A DNA stretch of 64,000 nt, from assembly GCF_014212175.1 (NCBI RefSeq), contig NZ_JACJVR010000012.1:1-64000 (forward strand), read 5' to 3'. Of this stretch, positions 1 to 7,323 are shown in pieces. The stretch comes from Cohnella xylanilytica (GTDB lineage Bacteria > Bacillota > Bacilli > Paenibacillales > Paenibacillaceae). The notes under the pieces are model-generated. The model searched no databases. It worked only from the letters and a program-made list of their open reading frames with translations, and was not told where the DNA came from. Numbering within the stretch: the stretch's first letter is position 1; every line of letters starts with the position of its first letter. Both the position numbers and the translations under genes were made by a program.

Positions 1-13
1 TACGAGGGACGAA

Positions 14-190
14 CCCAGGAGACGCTATTTGGCGTCAAAGCGCATTTTTGATACTCTAACGAACTCCAGCGATCTTATTTGGGGCCACCCGGGGGAAAAG
101 GGGGCTTCCAGCACGAAATAGCGTCTATACGATTCGTTAGAACCAAAAATCCTTGATTTTGGGCGAAATAGCGTCTCCTCGATTCGTTAG
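14..190. repeat. Degenerate 27-bp repeats, 50-bp period
   Basis: Two near-identical 27-bp elements begin at 114 and 164, both reading CGAAATAGCGTCT, then four variable bases, then GATTCGTTAG. They are exactly 50 bp apart. Two weaker copies in the opposite orientation lie around 5-31 (GAGACGCTATTTGG) and 56-82. No gene is seen in bases 1-255. The function is unknown. The spacing matches the other intergenic arrays in this window. Confidence 0.6.
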
Positions 191-255
191 CCGTCTCCCC
201 AGATCGTAACGGGAACCAGGCAACACAACATATCGAAGTACAGCACGGAACGATC

Positions 256-292
256 AAAAAAAAGCCCATCTTCCCTCGCGGGAGGATGGGCT
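256..292 (-). terminator. Rho-independent terminator of the BNR protein gene
   Basis: Read on the minus strand, GCCCATCCTCCC and GGGAAGATGGGC form a stem around a short CGCGA-type loop (264-292), followed by eight Ts (256-263). It sits directly after the stop codon of the minus-strand gene ending at 301. Confidence 0.9.
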
Positions 293-300
293 TGGCGCGG

Positions 301-1653
301 TCAGGGGCCTGGAGGCGTCCGGTCGGTCCACTTGTCGCCGCCGTCGTTCGTCGCGAGCAACAGGCTTGAGCCGGGCTGCTGCGGGTTCATCGCCACGATA
401 TAGCCGCGGCGGGCCGTCAGGAAGTCGGCGTCCTCGACGCTGACGAGCCGCGGATCCTGCAGCTTCGTGAAGGTCGTCCCGCCGTTTATCGTCCGGAGGA
501 GGCCGCCATCGACCGGTCCGGCTCCGACGCTCAGCGGCACGTAGCCGACTCGCGGGTCGACGAAGTCCAGCTTGACCGGGTAAGGGCGAATGCCGGGAAT
601 TTTCGTGTTCCGCACCTTCCAGCCGACCCCGCCATTCGACGTCGCGTACAAGATCGAAGCGTGCGTGTCGGGGTTGACCAGCAGCAGGTAACCGTTGTTT
701 TTATCCACGAACTTGACGTCCGCCGGATACCATTCCCCGCTCTTGCGCGGGGCGTGGGCGAGCCGCTTCCAGCTGCCTCCCCCGTCCTTCGTCTTCCAGA
801 CGGCGACCTGGCAGTCGGCGGACTCCGAAGCGGGGACGAGCCCCTTCTCCGGGCAAGCGGAGCCGAGCCGGCCCGCCGCGTAGCCCGTCGCCTCGTCCGG
901 GAACGAGATGCGGTACGGGGACGCTTCGGCGCCGGGGATCGAGACGTCGGTCCAGTTCTGGCCGAGGTCAGTCGTTTTCCAGATCGCGGAGCGGGTCCGC
1001 ACGTACGCCGTGCCTTCGCTCACCGGTTCGATCTGGTTGTCGGCGTTCGCCTTGGGATCGTCCTTCGACCATTGGACGAACCAGGACTTCCCGCCGTCAT
1101 GGGTGTGCAGGATGTTCAGCTTGGAGCAGACGGCCGATCCGGCCGATTCCGAGCAGCCCGACGGGCCCGCGGCCCAGCCGTGGTCGGCGTTCGCCATGCC
1201 GATCGTCGCGTTCCGGACGCCTTCTCCGATCGGCGAGGAAGCCCAGCGGGAGCCTCCGTCCGTCGTACGCCACACTCTCGCGAGCGGATCGTCGCCGGCC
1301 GTTCCGACCGCCCAGCCTTTGTTCGCGTCGACGAACTGGGTCTGCGTCAGCTTGACTGCAGGCTTGGCCGGCGATGGGGAAGCCGTCGGGCTTGGGGACG
1401 GACTCGGACGATGGCCGTGGCTGTGGTCGTGGCCAGGGGGTGAGCCGGGAGTCCGGCCGGGATTCGTACCGGGACTCGTGCTGGGATTCGTACCGGAACT
1501 CGGGCCAGGGCTTGCGCTTGGGGCGGGAGCGGGGCTGGGGCTCTGGCTGGGCGCCGCTTCGGGGCCCCGTTCCGCGGCAAGGGCCGTTCCCGCGGTCGGC
1601 AGGGCCGTCAGCGACAGGGCGATCAGCGCAATCCGCGCATATTTTCTAAGCAA
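301..1653 (-). CDS. Secreted BNR/YCF48-like repeat protein
   Basis: A 450-residue exported protein. It has an N-terminal signal peptide ending near ALAAE. A Pro/Ser/Gly-rich spacer follows (about residues 30-100) with PSPSP and PGTNPG repeats and a His-rich patch. The rest consists of repeated beta-propeller blades with the motif W.T.DGG..W, as in sortilin/BNR and YCF48-like proteins. The spacer suggests a protein held away from the membrane or wall. The partner and ligand are unknown. I chose TTG at 1653 because AAGGAG lies 8 nt upstream; the ATG at 1659 is only 2 nt from that site. The nearest gene, at 1801, is divergent. Confidence 0.8.
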   Translation of the reverse strand: MLRKYARIALIALSLTALPTAGTALAAERGPEAAPSQSPSPAPAPSASPGPSSGTNPSTSPGTNPGRTPGSPPGHDHSHGHRPSPSPSPTASPSPAKPAVKLTQTQFVDANKGWAVGTAGDDPLARVWRTTDGGSRWASSPIGEGVRNATIGMANADHGWAAGPSGCSESAGSAVCSKLNILHTHDGGKSWFVQWSKDDPKANADNQIEPVSEGTAYVRTRSAIWKTTDLGQNWTDVSIPGAEASPYRISFPDEATGYAAGRLGSACPEKGLVPASESADCQVAVWKTKDGGGSWKRLAHAPRKSGEWYPADVKFVDKNNGYLLLVNPDTHASILYATSNGGVGWKVRNTKIPGIRPYPVKLDFVDPRVGYVPLSVGAGPVDGGLLRTINGGTTFTKLQDPRLVSVEDADFLTARRGYIVAMNPQQPGSSLLLATNDGGDKWTDRTPPGP

Positions 1654-1800
1654 CGTCATCTCTCCTTGTCTTCGCTAATGCGGGGAACCGTGTTGCTAAA
1701 CGTTAGCATTTCCCGGAATTGGGCTTTTTTAACGGAGACTTGAAAAACGGAACCTTTTTTTCCAATCCCGCGTCTGATTGCATGAAAGGACGGTGAGGCC

Positions 1801-2172
1801 GTGAGAGCGGCTGTCACACTGCTTCTGATCGCCATTTGTACCGGGATAACGGCTTGCGGGAGCGATGATGTCCGGAACCGGAAGGGCTCGTCGGCGGATT
1901 GGAACTCTCGCTTTGTCGTGTGGGAAGGCCGGCTATATTCCATAACCAAGGAGTCCGTCCAGAGAACGGGGGCCAAACTCGGGACCGTAAGCCGATACAG
2001 CGACGAGGAATCGGAACGAGTTCGTCCGGGAGCAACATTCTCGAATTATTTTCCGAAGGGTACGGAGATTTATGCCGTCGATGGGACGGAGGCCGGCAAG
2101 AGCATAGCGGTCCGGGCGAAGAACGGCGGCTTCGTCCGGCTGGATTCGCAAGGGGAGTACCCGTACTCTTGA
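1801..2172 (+). CDS. Small lipoprotein of unknown function
   Basis: A 123-residue protein with a hydrophobic N-terminus and a lipobox ending ITAC (Cys19), so it is probably lipid-anchored outside the membrane. The mature part is charged and holds no family I recognise. A stretch with YFPKGTEIYAVDG looks like a small beta-rich domain. The GTG start is preceded by AAAGGACGGTGAGG. It is transcribed away from the BNR gene and may be separate from the pilus operon, because a terminator lies between them (2261-2309). Confidence 0.75.
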   Translation: MRAAVTLLLIAICTGITACGSDDVRNRKGSSADWNSRFVVWEGRLYSITKESVQRTGAKLGTVSRYSDEESERVRPGATFSNYFPKGTEIYAVDGTEAGKSIAVRAKNGGFVRLDSQGEYPYS

Positions 2173-2201
2173 AGCGGTCGGGAGAGGATGCAAAAGGACG
2201 G

Positions 2202-2240
2202 TTGACGAGGCTGTATAAAAATGGTATGGTATCCATACCA
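2202..2240 (+). promoter_or_regulatory. Promoter with perfect dyad over the -10 box
   Basis: TTGACG (2202-2207) is followed after 17 nt by TATGGT (2225-2230). The -10 lies inside a perfect 8+3+8 dyad, TGGTATGG-TAT-CCATACCA (2222-2240). The geometry suits a repressor operator, possibly of the GntR type, but the regulator is not identified. The promoter reads toward the terminator at 2261-2309 and the pilus genes. Confidence 0.5.
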
Positions 2241-2260
2241 ATCGAAAATCGGATGCGGAA

Positions 2261-2309
2261 GCACCGCGATTTCCAGCGCCTATGGCGCCGGGAGTTGCGG
2301 TGCTTTTTT
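2261..2309 (+). terminator. Terminator or attenuator before the Tad locus
   Basis: GCACCGC (2261-2267) pairs with GCGGTGC (2297-2303), and an inner GGCGCC-type stem lies in the loop. TTTTTT follows (2304-2309). It is about 30 nt upstream of the first pilus gene. It could end the lipoprotein transcript or attenuate transcripts from the promoter at 2202. Confidence 0.8.
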
Positions 2310-2338
2310 GTCGTTCGCGTCCGGGAAGGGGGATCGCC

Positions 2339-3526
2339 ATGTCGAGCCGGGTCGTGCTCGCGGCGCCGGAGCCGCAGTATGCGGCGAAGCTGGCCCGTTA
2401 TTTGAAGGAGAACAATCCGGACTGGGAGGTGGCCGCGTTCACGCAGGAGGCGGGGCTTATCCGCCACCTTCAGGAATCCGACGGCGGAGAAGCGCTGCTC
2501 GTCCATTCGTCGCTGCTGCCTCGTATTCGAGAAGCGGCACGGGATGCCGGATATCGGGGGAAGCTGATCGTTCTGGCGGAGAAGCCGGGCGCGCCCGTCG
2601 GTGAGGGGAGCGGCGGAGGAGAGGCGCTGCCCGAGCTGGCCCAATTCCAGCCGTTGTCCATGCTCTCCGCGGAGCTTCGCGCCTTGATCGAAGGCGGGGT
2701 CGGCGGCGGGAGGCGGGATTCTTCCGGTATCGAGATCTGGACCGTCTTCTCCGCGTCCGGCGGCGCCGGCAAGACGACCGTCGCGCTTAACCTCGCGAAG
2801 CAAGCCGGCGAGAGAGGATGCCGGACGTTCTATTTGAACCTGGAGCCGCTGAACGCGACGGATCTTCTGTTCGGGGAAGGCGAGCCGGACTCGTTGTCGC
2901 GGCTGCTGTACGCGCTCCAATCCGGCGAAGGGCGGGCAGGAGAGGAATGGGAACGGCTGCGCAGGCATCATGCCGGGCTGCACGCCGATTACCTGGACGC
3001 TCCGGAGCATCCCGCGGAGAGGCTGGCGATGACGCCGGAGAAGCTGAAGACGCTGCTGTCCGCCATCGCGGATTCCGGGAGCTTCGATCTGATCGTCGTC
3101 GACCCGGACAGCGGATGCGGCGATTGGCATCGGGAGCTGCTGGCGGCGAGCGGGCGGGTCCTCTGGCTGACGACGGACGACGCGCACGCCCAGCGGAAGG
3201 CGGACAAGCTTCTCCGTTATTGGCAGGACCAGCTGCCCGATTTGCCCGGCCGTGCCGCCTTCGTCGTGAACAAGCACGCCGGGGCCTGGGCCGGCGCCGG
3301 CCGCTGGACGCTGCCGGGCTCAGGTCCGGCCGCGCTGCTGCCTTACGTTCCGCAGTGGAAGACGCTCGATCAGCCGGGAAGGCTGTTCCAGGCGCCCTCC
3401 TTCAGCGGGGCGATCGATCGGCTGCTGGACGGCTTCGGTCTGGCTGCGGCCGGGGAGGAACCGATCGCGGCGAGGAGAGGAGGCTCGCATGGAAGGGGCA
3501 GGTCTGGCGCCTATCGAATTGGCTGA
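2339..3526 (+). CDS. TadZ/CpaE-like pilus localisation ATPase
   Basis: A 395-residue protein. The first 120 residues resemble a degenerate receiver-like domain. A MinD/ParA-type ATPase domain follows, with a deviant Walker A, SASGGAGKTT, at about residues 138-147 and a later DLIVVDPDSG Walker B-like strand. Proteins of this family place the Tad secretion machine in the cell. The ATG at 2339 has GGAAGGGGG about 7 nt upstream; an earlier in-frame ATG at 2282 lies inside the terminator and was rejected. The gene overlaps the next by 38 nt, so the two are translationally linked. Confidence 0.85.
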   Translation: MSSRVVLAAPEPQYAAKLARYLKENNPDWEVAAFTQEAGLIRHLQESDGGEALLVHSSLLPRIREAARDAGYRGKLIVLAEKPGAPVGEGSGGGEALPELAQFQPLSMLSAELRALIEGGVGGGRRDSSGIEIWTVFSASGGAGKTTVALNLAKQAGERGCRTFYLNLEPLNATDLLFGEGEPDSLSRLLYALQSGEGRAGEEWERLRRHHAGLHADYLDAPEHPAERLAMTPEKLKTLLSAIADSGSFDLIVVDPDSGCGDWHRELLAASGRVLWLTTDDAHAQRKADKLLRYWQDQLPDLPGRAAFVVNKHAGAWAGAGRWTLPGSGPAALLPYVPQWKTLDQPGRLFQAPSFSGAIDRLLDGFGLAAAGEEPIAARRGGSHGRGRSGAYRIG

Positions 3527-4712
3527 ACTCCGGGAAGCGGTGAAGGCCCGGCTGTCGTGGGACGCGTCCGTGACGGACGGGGAGCTGCGCGGCTTGATCG
3601 AAGCGGAGCTGTTCCGGTCGGAGCGGGCGAGAAGGATGACGGCGGCGGAGAGAACGGCGGCGGTCAGCCGGCTGTTCCATTCGTTCCGGGGGCTGGACGC
3701 GCTCCAGCCGCTCCTGGACGATCCCGACGTGACGGAGATCATGATCAACGGTCACCGGGAGATCTACGTCGAGCGCGCTGGGGAGCTGCAGGCCGTTCCG
3801 TTCGGCTTCGAGAGCCGGGAACGGCTCGAGGATCTCATTCAGGCGATCGTGGGCAGGGTGAACCGGATCGTCAACGAGTCGTCCCCGATCGTCGACGCCC
3901 GGCTGCCGGACGGCTCGCGGGTGCACGTCGTCCTGCCGCCGATCGCGCTTAAGGGGCCTACGGTCACGATCCGGCGCTTCCCTAGGCAGCCGCTCGGAAT
4001 GGAGGACCTGATCGCGCGAGGCTCCGTCACGGGCGAAGCGGCGGAATTCCTGCGGCTGCTCGTCCAGGCCAAATACAATCTGTTCATCAGCGGCGGCACC
4101 GGATCGGGCAAGACGACGTTCCTCAACGCGCTGTCCCAGTGGATTCCGGCGGACGAGAGAGTGATCACGATCGAGGACGCCGCCGAGCTGCAGCTGAGGG
4201 GCGTGTCGAATCTGGTCTCGCTCGAGACCCGCAACGCCAACACCGAAGGCAAAGGGCGAATCGGCATGAGGGAGCTGATCCGCGCGTCTCTACGGATGAG
4301 GCCGAACCGGATCATCGTCGGCGAAGTGCGCGGAGAAGAGGCTCTCGACATGCTGCAGGCGATGAACACGGGGCACGAAGGAAGCTTGTCCACCGGTCAC
4401 TCGAACGGGGCCCGGGACATGATCTCCCGCCTCGAGACGATGGTGCTGAGCGGGGCGGAGCTGCCCGTATCCGTCGTCCGGCAGCAGATCGCTTCGGCTC
4501 TGGACGTCATCGTCCACCTGAGCCGCTTCCGCGACCGGACCCGCCGGGTCGCCGAGATCTGCGAAGTACGGGGATGCCGGGGAGGGGAAGTCGAGCTTCG
4601 GACGCTCTTCCGGTTCGAGGAGGAGGGCGAGAAGAACGGAACCGTTCGGGGCGGGCTCGTCCGGACGGCCGAGCTGGAGAATACGGCGAAGCTGAGATTC
4701 GCGGGGCTGTAA
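3489..4712 (+). CDS. cpaF: Tad/Flp pilus secretion ATPase (TadA/CpaF)
   Basis: A 407-residue type II/IV secretion ATPase that powers assembly of Flp pili at the inner face of the membrane. Walker A is GGTGSGKT at about residues 202-209. A Walker B region IIVGEVRGEE follows at 275-284, with Asp and His box segments (VITIEDAAELQL; GHEGSLSTGHSN). Length is usual for the CpaF group. AGAGGAGG precedes the ATG, which lies inside the end of the upstream gene. Confidence 0.93.
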   Translation: MEGAGLAPIELAELREAVKARLSWDASVTDGELRGLIEAELFRSERARRMTAAERTAAVSRLFHSFRGLDALQPLLDDPDVTEIMINGHREIYVERAGELQAVPFGFESRERLEDLIQAIVGRVNRIVNESSPIVDARLPDGSRVHVVLPPIALKGPTVTIRRFPRQPLGMEDLIARGSVTGEAAEFLRLLVQAKYNLFISGGTGSGKTTFLNALSQWIPADERVITIEDAAELQLRGVSNLVSLETRNANTEGKGRIGMRELIRASLRMRPNRIIVGEVRGEEALDMLQAMNTGHEGSLSTGHSNGARDMISRLETMVLSGAELPVSVVRQQIASALDVIVHLSRFRDRTRRVAEICEVRGCRGGEVELRTLFRFEEEGEKNGTVRGGLVRTAELENTAKLRFAGL

Positions 4713-4738
4713 GGGGCTATGGGGAGGAGTGAAGCGGA

Positions 4739-5479
4739 ATGACGGATTACAGGGACTATCCGCTTAGCCGGGCGCAGCGCGTCGGGGCGATCGTTATCGG
4801 CGGCTTGCTCTGCTTCCTGGCCGCCTGGCTCCTGGTCGATCTACCGATCGTCGCCCTTCTGGCCGCTCCGGGAGGATGGTTCGCTCCGAGTTGGCTGCGC
4901 GATCGCCTGCGCAAGCAGAGGCAAGAGCGACTTCGGCGATCCTTCAAGGAGATGCTGCACGCCTTGTCGTCCCTGCTGTCGGCCGGCCGCTCGGTCGAGA
5001 ACGCGATCGCCGCGCTCGAGGACGACCTCGCGCTGCTGATCGGGGATCCGAAGGCGGACATCCTTCGGGAGATCCGGGCGATCGTGAACGGCGTCCGCAA
5101 CGGCGAGCCGCTGGAGGCGAGATTGGCGGACTTCGCGCAACGGAGCGGGCTGGAAGAAGCGCGGAGCTTCGCAGAGGTGTTCTCGATCTGCAAGAGAGCC
5201 GGAGGGGACCTCGTAGAGGTCGTCCGGAGGACGGCTTCGATGATCGGCGAGAAGATGGAGGTGGAGCAGGAGCTTATGGTGCTCATGGCGCAGAAGCGGA
5301 TGGAATCGAAGTTGATGATGGGAATGCCCTTCGCGTTCGTCGGCTTGCTTGGCCTGTTCGCCGGCGATTACATGGAGGGCTTGCACCAAGGGATCGGCTG
5401 GGTCGTGCTCGCGGTATGCCTGCTCCTGCTCGCGGCTTGCTGCTGGTGGATGCGGCGCATCATGGATATTCGCCTATGA
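4739..5479 (+). CDS. tadB: TadB-like pilus membrane platform protein
   Basis: A 246-residue integral membrane protein. It has two N-terminal hydrophobic segments (about residues 14-45), a cytoplasmic type II secretion F domain (about 75-185, with LLSAGRSVENAI and VFSICKRAGGDL), and two C-terminal membrane segments. With TadC it should form the platform that couples the TadA ATPase to pilin extrusion. GGGGAGGAG precedes the ATG. Its stop overlaps the start of tadC (ATGA at 5476-5479). Confidence 0.88.
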   Translation: MTDYRDYPLSRAQRVGAIVIGGLLCFLAAWLLVDLPIVALLAAPGGWFAPSWLRDRLRKQRQERLRRSFKEMLHALSSLLSAGRSVENAIAALEDDLALLIGDPKADILREIRAIVNGVRNGEPLEARLADFAQRSGLEEARSFAEVFSICKRAGGDLVEVVRRTASMIGEKMEVEQELMVLMAQKRMESKLMMGMPFAFVGLLGLFAGDYMEGLHQGIGWVVLAVCLLLLAACCWWMRRIMDIRL

Positions 5480-6345
5480 CGAAGATAGCGGTCGCGTTGG
5501 CCTGGGGAGCGCTTCTCATCTTCTACATTCGGTGTTTGTTGCTCGCCTGGAAGGAGGCTCGAAGAAGCGGGAAGAAGAAGGCGAAGCTTCATCTTCTCTA
5601 CGATCCCGCCAAGGCCTTGATCGGGCGTCCGAACGTCTACCGGCGGCTGCTTCCCTGGCTGGAGAAGCCGCAGATCGCCCTTGCCGCCCTGCATGGAGGA
5701 GTTTGCTCCAAGGAGAGACTGACGGGTTGGGCCGCCGAGGCGATGGGATTGGGTTACGCGGTTTGGCTCGGGGGCGGAGGACTCGCGATCTCGGCGGATA
5801 ACGCCTCGCTGGCGTACTTGGGGGCGATCGTCGGGGCGCTGCTTCCCGCGCTTCGCTACAAGGAGCTGAAGAGCAAGCTGGAACGCCGGAGACAGACGAT
5901 CGTGCTGGAGCTGCCGGAGCTGCTGAGCCGGCTGCTGCTCATGGTCAACGCGGGCGAGAACGTGATGAGGGCGCTGGAGAAGATTTTGTCGCAACAGGGC
6001 GAGGCGGCGAGGAACCATCCGCTCTATGGAGAGCTGGCTTCCGCCCTGGCCGCGGTCAAGCGGGGGGAACCGCTCGCCGCCGCGCTGGAGGAGTTCGGGA
6101 GGCGCTGCGCGGTGCCCGAAGCGAAGCTGTTCGCGACGACGCTGCTGATCAACTCGCGGCGCGGTGGAGAGACCTTCGTCTCCGCGCTTCGGGAACTGTC
6201 GCGGACGCTGTGGGAACGGAGGAAGGCGGTCGCGAGGACGCTAGGCGAGCAGGCGTCTTCCCGGATGGCTTTTCCGCTGGCGATTATTTTTCTGCTGATC
6301 ATGGTGCTCGTCGGGGCGCCGTCGATGCTCATGATGGCCAACTAA
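5476..6345 (+). CDS. tadC: TadC-like pilus membrane platform protein
   Basis: A 289-residue membrane protein of the type II secretion F family and the usual partner of TadB. It has an N-terminal membrane helix, a pair of helices around residues 80-115, the conserved region LPELLSRLLLMVNAGENVMRA, and a C-terminal hydrophobic helix. The ATG overlaps the tadB stop, which implies translational coupling. Confidence 0.87.
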   Translation: MTKIAVALAWGALLIFYIRCLLLAWKEARRSGKKKAKLHLLYDPAKALIGRPNVYRRLLPWLEKPQIALAALHGGVCSKERLTGWAAEAMGLGYAVWLGGGGLAISADNASLAYLGAIVGALLPALRYKELKSKLERRRQTIVLELPELLSRLLLMVNAGENVMRALEKILSQQGEAARNHPLYGELASALAAVKRGEPLAAALEEFGRRCAVPEAKLFATTLLINSRRGGETFVSALRELSRTLWERRKAVARTLGEQASSRMAFPLAIIFLLIMVLVGAPSMLMMAN

Positions 6346-6382
6346 ACTTGGAGAACCGAGAGGAATAAGGAGGACGCGGAAG

Positions 6383-6589
6383 ATGAATAACAGCCGAACG
6401 CTTCAAAGATGGAGCGCCCAATGCCTGGTCGCTTTCTGGAGGAACAAGGAAGGGCTCGGGACGCTCGAGATCGTCCTGATCGCCGCGGTCATTATCGCGA
6501 TCGCCGTGCTGTTCAAGGACTGGATCATCGAATTTCTCGAGAAGCTGTTCGACAAAGTCGACCGCAAATCGGAAGATGTCTTCTCCTAA
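6383..6589 (+). CDS. Flp-type (type IVb) pilin
   Basis: A 68-residue prepilin and the likely main pilus subunit. A short positive leader ends at KEG. The mature part begins LGTLEIVLIAAVIIAIAVLF, with Glu at position 5 of the mature protein as prepilin peptidases require. A charged amphipathic tail follows (EKLFDKVDRKSED). AAGGAGG lies 12 nt upstream. The prepilin peptidase gene is four genes downstream (10558). Confidence 0.88.
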   Translation: MNNSRTLQRWSAQCLVAFWRNKEGLGTLEIVLIAAVIIAIAVLFKDWIIEFLEKLFDKVDRKSEDVFS

Positions 6590-7295
6590 CGGAGGAGCGG
6601 GCGGGGGACGGCGGTTGGCCCGGCTGCGATTGGCCCGGCTGCGGCTGGACTCGGCGGGCTCGGCATCCCTGGAAGCGGCGATGGTGTTCCCCGTCATTTT
6701 GCTGTCGACGTTTCTGATCTTGTTTTTCGCCCTGTATGTGGGTCAGAAGGCCATCGTGTACTACGGGGCGTCCGTCGCGGGTGAGAGAGCGGCGTTCAAC
6801 TGGTCCAACTCGGCCAAGGAGCTTCGCACGGGAGCTTATCCGGAAGGCAGCCACGACGGCTTGTACTGGCGCATGCTGGACGACGGCCTGTTGGGGGGCT
6901 TGTTCGGAACGGCAACTTCAGAGAACGGAGCCGAGTCGGGCGATCCGGCCGGCGAGAGCTCCGGGGACGACTCGCTGACGGGAAGGAAGCTGCGGACGCC
7001 CGCCGAATCGATGGCCTCCTCGGCGGAGGGGAGCCTGAACTACGAGAACAAGTATCTCGTGCGCCGGATCCGGACGGAAGCGGTCTTGCCGGCGGTGCCG
7101 GAGCCGCTTCGGGCGTTCCGGGGGACGAACGCGATCTCGGCGTCGCCCTCGGCAATCGTCGTCGAACCGGCGGAATTCATCCGGTCCTTCGATCTGGTGC
7201 GATATTATGCCGAGAAGATGAAGAGCCGCGGGGATGGAGAGACTTCGTTCCGCTCCAAAGCGAAGTCCGTGCTGCTGCGGCGGAAGACCGAGTGA
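6576..7295 (+). CDS. TadE-like pseudopilin
   Basis: A 239-residue protein with a basic N-terminus followed by SAGSASLEAAMVFPVILLSTF, the TadE signature with a Glu at the processed end. One membrane helix is followed by an outside domain rich in acidic and Ser residues. It probably acts as a minor pilin or assembly factor. It overlaps the Flp gene by 14 nt. The ATG has only a weak ribosome site; an in-frame TTG at 6615 is an alternative. Confidence 0.8.
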   Translation: MSSPNGGAGGGRRLARLRLARLRLDSAGSASLEAAMVFPVILLSTFLILFFALYVGQKAIVYYGASVAGERAAFNWSNSAKELRTGAYPEGSHDGLYWRMLDDGLLGGLFGTATSENGAESGDPAGESSGDDSLTGRKLRTPAESMASSAEGSLNYENKYLVRRIRTEAVLPAVPEPLRAFRGTNAISASPSAIVVEPAEFIRSFDLVRYYAEKMKSRGDGETSFRSKAKSVLLRRKTE

Positions 7296-7323
7296 GAACC
7301 GGACGGGAACGGGGGGAGAGAAC

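Noticed and set aside
1374..1649. Plus-strand frames opposite the BNR protein's Pro-rich spacer
   Set aside because: They are antisense shadows of the Pro/Ser/Gly codons and show no independent start signal.
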